Shown here: in pieces, positions 1-5,406 of the stretch
Layout of the letters: every line of letters starts with the position of its first letter
How positions within the stretch are numbered: position 1 is the stretch's first letter
Assembly (NCBI GenBank): GCA_021797955.1
Contig: JAJZYV010000010.1
Location: 1-16,209 of the forward strand
Reading direction: 5' to 3'
Source: Thermoplasmata archaeon
GTDB lineage: Archaea > Thermoplasmatota > Thermoplasmata > Thermoplasmatales > Thermoplasmataceae
Length of the DNA stretch: 16,209 nt
The notes under the pieces: model-generated
Told to the model about the DNA's origin: nothing
Databases searched by the model: none
Seen by the model: the letters and a program-made list of their open reading frames with translations, nothing else
Program-made: the position numbers and the translations under genes

Positions 1-592
1 GAACGATAAAGAGTGGTGATGCGATACCAATAATTCCAATACCGGTCTTCTTTGACACACTGAATAAATTGAGGGCCAAAATGATACTTGATAGTACCAT
101 AAAAAGAATACTAATAAAATAGAGCAACGTCATATATATTAATTGAGAACTGGGAATATATGCCTGGCATCCAGGTTGTTCGTTGCATACTCCGGATAAA
201 AATAGATTATTTTTAACTATTATAACAAACATGATAAATATTATAACACCAATGAACAAATATAGCGCTGATCTTTTCAATAAGACTATCTTTTCGAGAG
301 ATTCCTTTAATGCCGAATCATACAAATGGAAACCGACCACACTTACCAGAAACCCAATAATGAGCATTACAGCTCTCAACGGATAATAGATAGCTATATT
401 TTCAAGAGCTAAAATACCAATTTGTGAATTATAATTCAGAAATGAGGTTAATATAAAAAAATTATCCAGAATAAGTAATAAGCCAACTATTGAGGCTATA
501 GAGCCCTTGATAATCAGGTTATTGACCTTCCAATTTTTAGTATTTATCTCATTGTTCCCAAATAAAAAATTTGCCAACTTGAAATTATCCAT
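1..592 (-). CDS. Multi-pass membrane protein, partial (C-terminus beyond the left edge)
   Basis: The minus strand reads open without a stop from an ATG at 592 to the window edge, giving the first 197 residues of a membrane protein. Hydrophobic segments lie near residues 28-52, 70-90, 108-127 and 150-177, with another starting near 184. Between the third and fourth is a polar loop with two cysteines (C136 and C142, in SGVCNEQPGC) that could form an extracytoplasmic disulfide. I chose the ATG because an in-frame TAA lies at 599-601 and a TATATATA box is about 25 bases upstream, which fits leaderless initiation; GTG at 598 and TTG at 595 are the only other in-frame starts. I recognise no family. 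It may be a transporter or sensor subunit, but nothing here shows which. The plus-strand ORF at 183-386 is a shadow of this gene. Confidence 0.72.
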   Translation of the reverse strand, partial: MDNFKLANFLFGNNEINTKNWKVNNLIIKGSIASIVGLLLILDNFFILTSFLNYNSQIGILALENIAIYYPLRAVMLIIGFLVSVVGFHLYDSALKESLEKIVLLKRSALYLFIGVIIFIMFVIIVKNNLFLSGVCNEQPGCQAYIPSSQLIYMTLLYFISILFMVLSSIILALNLFSVSKKTGIGIIGIASPLFIV

Positions 593-612
593 CAACACTT
601 AATAATGATGAG

Positions 613-622
613 GTATATATAT
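613..622 (-). promoter_or_regulatory. Box A (TATA) of the membrane protein gene
   Basis: On the minus strand ATATATATAC is centred about 25 bases before the ATG at 592. This is the usual archaeal spacing when transcription begins at or next to the start codon. No Shine-Dalgarno motif lies between the box and the ATG. Confidence 0.5.
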
Positions 623-646
623 TCATTGCCATATTGTATTTAATGC

Positions 647-1249
647 TTAATCTTTGTTCGTTTTTAAAACTGCGCGGCAGGGGGCCCCATCCTGACTCAT
701 ATTCAACGGCAAACATATGAATTCGTACATGCCAGGTTGAACATTTTTCAGCATTATCCCCTCCAAAATAATTATGTTCTTGCTCATAAGAGTTTTATGA
801 ACAATTGGATCTGGAGAGCCAAATTTTTCGATCGATAGGTAATCTATTCCAACAAGATTTATCTTCTTTGTGGCGATCTTTTTTGCAGCGTCAAGACTCA
901 AATATGTAAAATCTGTGTGAAATGAATCATACAGATTTGAATTCTTTGTCTTGAAAAGGATTATTTCGGTTGGGTTATCAGGAATATGTTCAGGTCCAAT
1001 GACATCTCCATCTACCTCAACAACGTTCGCCTGACCAAAGAAATTTTCAAGGGGGATTTCATTTGCTTTCTTTCCATCTGGAATCATATGATATGGAGCA
1101 TCAAAATGCGTTCCTGAATGAGTTTCCATCAAAACTCTCATTATATGAACATGATTTAATTCGTGAGTAAAATATTCAAATTCTTCATAATCTGCATCTC
1201 CCGGATAGTTTATGATTCCTCTTTTCAATGGCAAGCTAATATCTATCAT
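647..1249 (-). CDS. Cyclase family / kynurenine formamidase-like metal hydrolase
   Basis: This 200-residue protein carries the signature of the cyclase family (PF04199), which includes kynurenine formamidase and related metal-dependent amidohydrolases. The core motif HSGTHFDAPYH is at residues 44-54, its histidines and aspartate being the usual divalent-metal ligands, and the family's N-terminal PGD motif is at 16-18. A second conserved region, VGIDYLS, lies near 133-139, and the length is normal for the family. The substrate cannot be read from the sequence. Kynurenine formamidase is one possibility, but no tryptophan-catabolism gene is nearby. It is probably cytoplasmic, as no signal peptide is seen. 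The ATG at 1249 has no Shine-Dalgarno site. The neighbouring membrane gene on the same strand begins 55 bases downstream with its own box A, so the two need not share a transcript. Confidence 0.85.
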   Translation of the reverse strand: MIDISLPLKRGIINYPGDADYEEFEYFTHELNHVHIMRVLMETHSGTHFDAPYHMIPDGKKANEIPLENFFGQANVVEVDGDVIGPEHIPDNPTEIILFKTKNSNLYDSFHTDFTYLSLDAAKKIATKKINLVGIDYLSIEKFGSPDPIVHKTLMSKNIIILEGIMLKNVQPGMYEFICLPLNMSQDGAPCRAVLKTNKD

Positions 1250-1515
1250 ATACGCTTATTATTACTGAATACTTACACGTTTTGAATTTTAACAAATACA
1301 TTTCGAGCATAACCAGAATCTTAGTTTTAATATGCTTAATGATATTTTACTAAGACGTTTTTAATTCCTGGCTCCTATTCATGTCAACATCAATTTTGTA
1401 ATTACTACTCGAGTTGTATTTGCAACTTTTGTTTTCTGCCTTTACAAATCAATTAGTATTTCCAACATAACGGAATTGTTTACCCTTGTTTGATTTGTTG
1501 TAGGAATAGGTAAAG

Positions 1516-1527
1516 TATTTTATTTTA
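1516..1527 (+). promoter_or_regulatory. Probable box A of the DUF3800 gene
   Basis: An A/T-only run TATTTTATTTTA is centred about 24 bases before the ATG at 1545. A second run, TATATAT at 1531-1537, is too close to the ATG for a leaderless start. No Shine-Dalgarno motif is seen. Confidence 0.4.
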
Positions 1528-1544
1528 AGGTATATATCCACTTT

Positions 1545-2237
1545 ATGCAAATCCTTTATATTGATGCTTCTGGAGATCCAGGTACTTATACGGGAAAGAA
1601 TACAAGATACTACATTCTTGGTGGCGTTTGCATGAGTTATAAAGATTGGAAGTTTATAACGGAAGATATTCGTTCAATAGAAAGTAAGTACTTCAAAACG
1701 CTCCCTTTTCCTGAAATTCACAGTAAGGATCTCATGACTGGTAGAGCACCATTCGATAAGATTGACCACATACAGCTTGCTGATGATCTATCCGCCTTTA
1801 TATCACAGGCACATATTACTCTATTTGGTGTTGCAATCGATAAGGTTGAATATGCAAGACGAGGCTATGGTCCTCCAAACACGATTGTCAACAAATCCTT
1901 GGAAGAGATAATAAACAGATATCATCTTTATCTACAGCGTCATAAGACTCTTGGTATGATAGTATCAGATGCCAGCACCGAAAATTTTGATAATTCTATT
2001 CGTACTACTTATGAATATTTTAAACAACAAGGTACTACTTATTTAACACTGAGCAGAATTATCGATACAATATTCTTCACACCGTCGGAAACAGCAATCG
2101 GGATTCAAATAGCAGATTTTGTATCATATGCTCTTAAGAGAAACTATGAAAATAATGATAATAGGGTTTTCAGTGTGATAATGAATAAGTTCGACCACAG
2201 TAAAGGGAAATCCCACGGCCTTAAAATCATAAACTAA
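1545..2237 (+). CDS. DUF3800 domain protein (putative RNase H-like nuclease)
   Basis: The 230-residue protein matches DUF3800 (PF12686) in its hallmarks. The N-terminus has YIDASGDPG (residues 5-13), corresponding to the family's YIDESGD strand. EIHSKDL follows at 57-63, an acidic VSDAST strand at about 140-145, and the C-terminal IQIADFVSYALKRN helix at 187-200. D7, D11, D142 and D191 are placed as the acidic centre of an RNase H-like fold would be. The usual glutamate after the first aspartate is alanine here (A8). The biochemical role of DUF3800 is not firmly established; members are frequent in phages, defence islands and next to mobile elements, which fits this setting. The length is typical and the frame is intact. 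The start is the first in-frame ATG, preceded by A/T boxes and no ribosome site. Confidence 0.85.
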   Translation: MQILYIDASGDPGTYTGKNTRYYILGGVCMSYKDWKFITEDIRSIESKYFKTLPFPEIHSKDLMTGRAPFDKIDHIQLADDLSAFISQAHITLFGVAIDKVEYARRGYGPPNTIVNKSLEEIINRYHLYLQRHKTLGMIVSDASTENFDNSIRTTYEYFKQQGTTYLTLSRIIDTIFFTPSETAIGIQIADFVSYALKRNYENNDNRVFSVIMNKFDHSKGKSHGLKIIN

Positions 2238-2257
2238 TGTAAACCATTAAAAAGAAA

Positions 2258-2352
2258 CCGCTAGGCAGGAAAGTATTACATTTCCCAGATGGGTAACTAA
2301 ATGCCCTCCTAGTGGCAAAGTTGTAAGTCAAATGTAATACATAAATTTTTTT
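2258..2352 (+). ncRNA. Candidate structured RNA with interleaved (pseudoknot-type) pairings and a T tract
   Basis: Two inverted repeats are interleaved. CCGCTAGG (2258-2265) pairs with CCTAGTGG (2308-2315; 8 pairs, one G-U). GTATTACATTT (2273-2283) pairs perfectly with AAATGTAATAC (2330-2340; 11 pairs). The 11-bp stem would enclose two small hairpins, CCC-AGAT-GGG (2284-2293) and TGCC/GGCA (2302-2305 with 2314-2317). The loop of the second contains CCTAG, complementary to CTAGG in the first element, so a three-way junction plus a loop pseudoknot is possible. Seven T residues (2346-2352) follow as a plausible archaeal terminator. It begins 20 bases after the DUF3800 stop. It could be a 3'-UTR structure, an independent small RNA, a ribozyme or a decayed mobile-element end. 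I could not match it to a known RNA class. The orientation is inferred only from the T tract. Confidence 0.4.
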
Positions 2353-2629
2353 ATCTATCTTCATCGTTTTAATCCTTTGAGTTTTTAAATCGTCAGATTG
2401 CCTTTATTTATGATGAGTAATTAGAATAATGAACAAAATAATACACTAATTCTAATAATGAACCTATTCTATAGGTATTCTGGAATATCTGCGATAATCC
2501 AAAAACAAATCTATCAAACCTATTCCAAAATGCCGATGGATCAATACGCATGGTTAATTTACCATGTAAATATCCAACAGTCTAAAATCTTTTTTAAATT
2601 AATCACAGATAAAATACAAACACTCAACC

Positions 2630-2658
2630 TTTCAGACTTTTAATTTTAAAGTCTGAAA
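2630..2658. repeat. Perfect 11-bp inverted repeat with a 7-base loop
   Basis: TTTCAGACTTT (2630-2640) and AAAGTCTGAAA (2648-2658) are exact reverse complements around TAATTTT. Partial copies recur close by: AAAGTCTGA at 2759-2767 and TTTCAGAC at 2813-2820. The hairpin could be a terminator, a protein-binding palindrome or a remnant of a transposon end. No adjoining long T tract favours one reading. Confidence 0.5.
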
Positions 2659-2837
2659 ACCAAAAACCAATCCCTAATGAATATTATACAAATAATCAAA
2701 TTATGTAGGCTAAATCAATATTTCACGGTTATGCCATTCATTCATACTTTGGAAATCGAAAGTCTGACCTCATGTATGGGCGCCTCTCATTACGTAGTAT
2801 ATAGGCAAAAATTTTCAGACATGTTTTTTTTGGATTT

Positions 2838-2987
2838 CCTATTAACCCTGAATAAAATATTCTCTAAATCCTTTATTTCATTGATCTTTTTTCCTATTAA
2901 GTTTCTTAATAAGGTATTATTATGACCTATTAGGCGTTATTATAATAAGTTGCGCAATTCGGAATTTTTATGGTTTTTGACCTATTA
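2838..2987 (+). repeat. Four helically phased CCTATTA repeats upstream of the coiled-coil operon
   Basis: CCTATTA occurs at 2838-2844, 2893-2899, 2926-2932 and 2981-2987. The first two lie in TTCCTATTAA, the last two in TGACCTATTA, and each pair is separated by exactly 55 bp. The successive spacings of 55, 33 and 55 are multiples of 11, so all copies face roughly the same side of the helix. The last copy is only 11 bases upstream of the box A at 2998. This looks like a regulator-binding array, possibly for the ribbon-helix-helix-like product of the first downstream ORF. A spurious cluster in AT-rich DNA cannot be excluded. Confidence 0.4.
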
Positions 2988-2997
2988 ATTATAAAAC

Positions 2998-3006
2998 TTT
3001 ATTTAT
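2998..3006 (+). promoter_or_regulatory. Box A of the coiled-coil operon
   Basis: TTTATTTAT is centred 27 bases before the ATG at 3029, the textbook position for leaderless archaeal transcription. This supports 3029, not 3164, as the original first start codon of the operon. Confidence 0.55.
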
Positions 3007-3028
3007 CTAAATTGAATACTATTGTTGT

Positions 3029-3157
3029 ATGCGAGTCGGAGAATATGTCATGATAAAGAAAAGTGTCATGTCTTTTAGTATGTCTGAAGAAATAAAACAG
3101 TACATCCTAAAAAACACGATAAATCATAATGATCATAGAAATAAAAATAAAGATTAA
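3029..3157 (+). pseudogene. Short ORF: strand and first helix of a ribbon-helix-helix-like domain, cut off by TAA
   Basis: This ORF encodes 42 residues. The part KKSVMSFSMSEEIKQYIL (residues 10-27) has the pattern of a MetJ/Arc/CopG-type ribbon-helix-helix: a basic, alternating strand followed by an amphipathic helix. The second helix is missing here. It appears to be the start of the next gene (MDRSEFVEYIIRTYK at 3164), which is in the same reading frame and separated by a single TAA at 3155-3157 plus two sense codons. The likely history is one gene beginning at 3029, DNA-binding N-terminus plus coiled coil, split by a nonsense mutation in the interhelix linker. Alternatively the two pieces are translated separately and associate. 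The start is the ATG 27 bases after a good box A; a second in-frame ATG lies at codon 8. Confidence 0.45.
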
Positions 3158-3163
3158 GGTAAG

Positions 3164-4183
3164 ATGGATCGTTCTGAGTTTGTGGAATATATCATAAGAA
3201 CCTATAAAAATTCTGAAGAGGCCAAAACAGAGTTTGGGAATGAGAATCTAGATAAAAATAAAGTTTCTAATCCATCCTTCTTAATGACTACAAAGGCAGA
3301 CAATGAGGAAATATATGATTATCTGAAGATCAATCCAAAGGCTTCTAGGTTCATATTCAAAAAATACAGGGAAAATCAGGAGTTCATAAAAGAACTGTGT
3401 GATCCTGAAAATTCACTTTATCTGAAAGATGTTGCTGATAACCTTTCAGAACTGTATCAGATTTCAGAAATAAAAGACAACCTGGAACAGATAAGGAATG
3501 ACTATAACAAATACAGCATTGATATTGATCGGTTGAAAGAGGAAATAAAGGAGAATGAAAAGGAATATGATGAGGTCTATGACCAGCTCCAAAAGATCAA
3601 AACAGAACTGCAAGACATGAGTAAGAAATCTGCGAATATAAGATCAGATCCCGGTCTGGAAAAAATAAATGGGCTTCTATACAGGATCAAGCTGATAATA
3701 TATACTCTGGAAAATAAGGCACAACAATCTCAAAAAGAACATCCCTTTAATCCAGATATATCCATAATCATAAGTGTGGATCAGAAAGAAAATCTGAAAA
3801 CGTTGAGTAAGGAGATAAATGATTTGAAGACCTATCTATCTTCTAATGACTTCTTATCCCCTGATTATCTAGATGAACAGAGAAAGAAAATAAAAGAGCA
3901 GATTGATAAAGAGAAAGAGCAGATCAAAAAGGAAGTTGATATAATAAAGGAAATGAATCCTGTTAATCGACTGAAGAAAATCAATGAAGGTCTCAATCTT
4001 GTTTTAAGGCAAATGGATCAGGGTGATGAAGTAATCGGGGGGATTGTAACATTTAGAAAGTCTGGAATTGGGATAATAAAAAATAATGTGATGGAAGTTC
4101 AAAAGCAGGCTGAGAATATGGAAATGCAGTTTAGGAATAATAAAGAAAGAGAAAAAAAAACGCTATTCGGGAAGGTGCAATAA
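3164..4183 (+). CDS. Long coiled-coil protein of unknown function
   Basis: The 339-residue product is rich in Lys, Glu, Asp and Asn and has no transmembrane segment or signal peptide. Residues 1-15 (RSEFVEYIIRTYK) resemble the second helix of a ribbon-helix-helix domain whose first half is encoded just upstream in the same frame. Long heptad-like helices run over about 85-155 and 225-285. A less charged stretch near 195-205 (ISIIISVDQ) interrupts them, and a Gly-rich hydrophobic segment, GGIVTFRKSGIGII, sits near 292-305. I recognise no enzymatic motif. GGT at 3158-3160, directly after the upstream TAA, could act as a weak ribosome site for reinitiation at this ATG. Plausible roles are an oligomeric DNA-binding or partition-like protein or a structural subunit of a defence or plasmid module. 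These are guesses from architecture only. Confidence 0.7.
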   Translation: MDRSEFVEYIIRTYKNSEEAKTEFGNENLDKNKVSNPSFLMTTKADNEEIYDYLKINPKASRFIFKKYRENQEFIKELCDPENSLYLKDVADNLSELYQISEIKDNLEQIRNDYNKYSIDIDRLKEEIKENEKEYDEVYDQLQKIKTELQDMSKKSANIRSDPGLEKINGLLYRIKLIIYTLENKAQQSQKEHPFNPDISIIISVDQKENLKTLSKEINDLKTYLSSNDFLSPDYLDEQRKKIKEQIDKEKEQIKKEVDIIKEMNPVNRLKKINEGLNLVLRQMDQGDEVIGGIVTFRKSGIGIIKNNVMEVQKQAENMEMQFRNNKEREKKTLFGKVQ

Positions 4184-4281
4184 TGTTCAAGAAACACTCT
4201 GAAAGTTATGAAACTAGAAAGTGTCCTTATTTTTATAAGTTGGTTGAAGGTTTTACTGATCAGAAAAATAATATGGCATAA
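4183..4281 (+). CDS. Small ORF (32 residues) overlapping the coiled-coil stop codon
   Basis: The ATG shares one base with the TAA of the upstream gene (TAATG), and GAAGGTG at 4171-4177 offers a ribosome site at suitable distance, so translational coupling is plausible. The product is short and polar, with TRKCPYFYKLVEG in the middle, and matches nothing I know. It could be a genuine small protein of the operon, or the head of a gene whose remainder is lost, since the DNA downstream to 4566 is non-coding. Confidence 0.3.
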   Translation: MFKKHSESYETRKCPYFYKLVEGFTDQKNNMA

Positions 4282-4566
4282 TTCATTTGTAGAAAGATAA
4301 AAAAATCAGAATTGAACCAGAGGTAAAGGATAATCAGGCTATATGCTTGCCCAGCATATCCTAAAACTATGATCGGATAGTAATGTTCGAGGTCCGTTGA
4401 ACATTTCATGAAATATGGGATGCCTTAAAGATTTTGGCATATAGTAGAAATCTTCTTTGTATTATTTCGAACAACGTATTGGTATATGGCTCCACCAATG
4501 ACGACAAAAGCATTTTCATAGTAATGCCAAGACAAAAGTGTGATGTCTTGGAAATGTAAATAGGAT
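4282..4566. other. Convergent intergenic region with two hairpins
   Basis: No gene is supported between the plus-strand operon and the minus-strand nuclease gene. ATATGCT/AGCATAT (4341-4347 with 4353-4359) forms a 7-bp stem with a 5-base loop. CCAAGACA/TGTCTTGG (4527-4534 with 4544-4551) forms an 8-bp stem with a 9-base loop. Neither is followed by a strong T tract, so terminator function is uncertain. A short open stretch ending in TAA at about 4560 has no ATG near its head and no recognisable motif. Confidence 0.4.
4527..4551. repeat. 8-bp inverted repeat between convergent genes
   Basis: CCAAGACA and TGTCTTGG are exact reverse complements with a 9-base loop, lying 15 bases beyond the stop codon of the nuclease-like gene. 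It may end transcripts from one or both sides, but the T tract expected of a terminator is absent. Confidence 0.35.
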
Positions 4567-5166
4567 TTATACTTCTTTTGTGAAGACATAGATCTCATGT
4601 GATTCGATTTTGTTTAGCCTCGCTTTTATCTTCTTCCAAATTTCCTTTTCTTTTCTGTGATAGTAGTGATCTACAACAAAGTATACGCCGTATTTGCATA
4701 TTTTATTTTTAACAAAGGCAAGCAGTCTTTTATGATCCTTATCGATGTCACTTATTGCATCCCTCTTGCCCCGAGAGACACTTTTGATAGAATAACGGAA
4801 ATATTTTGCCTCTCCTATTGCAGGAAATATAATATTAGATCTGTCATCTACGAGAAAATCTACCCTAGGTGATTTTTTTACTTTGAGATCTTTTTTTACC
4901 GCCTCTAAGCTTCCATTATCTGAGAATAAATAACTTTCAAAATTCCTTGTGGTTAAATTCATTTCCAAGTGAAATTCATATTTATCATTCTTTTGATTAT
5001 TCAACAAGAAACGTCCAATTTGAAAAGGAATATCTGCTTCTTCCCATATGACAAAATGATTGTTCGCCAATGAATCTTGGTCTAGACCTTTTTGCCGTTC
5101 ATCTATTGTTTCCGAAAGCTCGTTCCATGCAGCCTCAATTTTCATAATTATATCAGGTTTTCTCAT
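4567..5166 (-). CDS. PD-(D/E)XK nuclease-like protein
   Basis: The 199-residue protein shows a PD-(D/E)XK-type core. SPRVDFLVDD (residues 99-108, D103) is followed by PAIGEAKYF (115-123) with E119 and K121, giving the D...ExK triad on two strands. An upstream acidic strand, FHLEMNL (E68), and the helix WEEADIPFQIGRFLL (41-55) match the N-terminal helix and glutamate of many members. A later helix, DHKRLLAFVKN, and the strand YGVYFVVD complete an alpha-beta-alpha order. It lies on the same strand, about 240 bases downstream of the DUF499 ATPase, so it may supply the DNA-cutting activity of that cluster. It also has its own promoter-like box and a GAGGT site, so independent expression is possible. 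The target is unknown. Assignment to the fold is reasonably firm; catalysis is inferred. Confidence 0.7.
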   Translation of the reverse strand: MRKPDIIMKIEAAWNELSETIDERQKGLDQDSLANNHFVIWEEADIPFQIGRFLLNNQKNDKYEFHLEMNLTTRNFESYLFSDNGSLEAVKKDLKVKKSPRVDFLVDDRSNIIFPAIGEAKYFRYSIKSVSRGKRDAISDIDKDHKRLLAFVKNKICKYGVYFVVDHYYHRKEKEIWKKIKARLNKIESHEIYVFTKEV

Positions 5167-5194
5167 TTTTTGTACCTCTGTCTTTTATATTTCA

Positions 5195-5204
5195 AATTTA
5201 TAAA
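5195..5204 (-). promoter_or_regulatory. Box A of the PD-(D/E)XK gene, with GAGGT site at 5174-5178
   Basis: On the minus strand TTTATAAATT lies about 34 bases before the ATG at 5166, and GAGGT lies 8-12 bases before it. This gives a short leader with a Shine-Dalgarno site, unlike the leaderless genes in the window. A second A/T run, AAATATAAAA, lies closer to the ATG and could serve a leaderless transcript. Confidence 0.4.
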
Positions 5205-5259
5205 GAACAAATGCTATATCTATTTTGTGTTTTTGTATGAGAGTATTTGTAGTATAGGA

Positions 5260-5370
5260 CTAATTCACCCACTCATATCCCAATTGCTTACCCTGTTCTA
5301 ATACTGTGATTGTTGCCTTCTCCTGCTTGTCAGGTGGATAGCCATTTTTCCTAAGGATATTCTTCACCAT
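5260..5370 (-). pseudogene. hsdR: Fragment of the C-terminus of a type I restriction subunit HsdR
   Basis: The 36 codons starting at the ATG at 5370 contain [15 protein letters not shown] and then [12 protein letters not shown]. This is the characteristic end of type I restriction R subunits (the C-terminal region known as DUF3387), whose consensus carries a Tyr-Pro-Pro-Asp motif and a terminal VLEQAE..W helix. The other roughly 900 residues of an R subunit, including motor and nuclease, are absent. The frame stays open upstream to 5406 and is the same frame as the DUF499 ATPase gene, separated from it only by the ATPase's TAG at 5407-5409. This suggests the new gene landed almost exactly in the old reading frame. 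Together with the HsdM fragment at 14083-14313 it marks the ends of a former type I locus. A functional small protein is unlikely. Confidence 0.7.
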
Positions 5371-5406
5371 CAAAGGAGTAAGGATAGTATTGGAAGCGAT
5401 TATTAC

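Larger units (their letters stand above)
2238..3028. other. Long intergenic region without a convincing protein gene
   Basis: About 790 bases of very AT-rich DNA separate the DUF3800 gene from the coiled-coil operon. It contains the interleaved-repeat element, a perfect hairpin, repeated CCTATT-type motifs and the promoter described separately. Open frames at 2458-2643 and 2677-2925 exist, but both lack a start signal and a recognisable motif, and their composition is that of translated AT-rich DNA. I treat them as non-coding. Confidence 0.5.

Noticed and set aside
183..386. Plus-strand ORF of 67 codons
   Set aside because: It is antisense to the partial membrane protein, whose minus-strand frame is open to the edge and has proper transmembrane segments.
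2458..2643. Plus-strand ORF of 61 codons
   Set aside because: No ribosome site, no box A at the right distance and no motif. It ends inside the perfect hairpin at 2630-2658, so it is best read as AT-rich open sequence.
2677..2925. Plus-strand ORF of 82 codons with a hydrophobic C-terminus
   Set aside because: No start signals or family pattern. Phe/Leu/Ile richness is expected from T-rich DNA, and the repeats at 2838-2932 run through it.
4400..4560. Open plus-strand stretch ending in TAA near 4560 as a gene remnant
   Set aside because: There is no ATG near its head, only a late internal one, and no recognisable motif. It overlaps the hairpin at 4527-4551.
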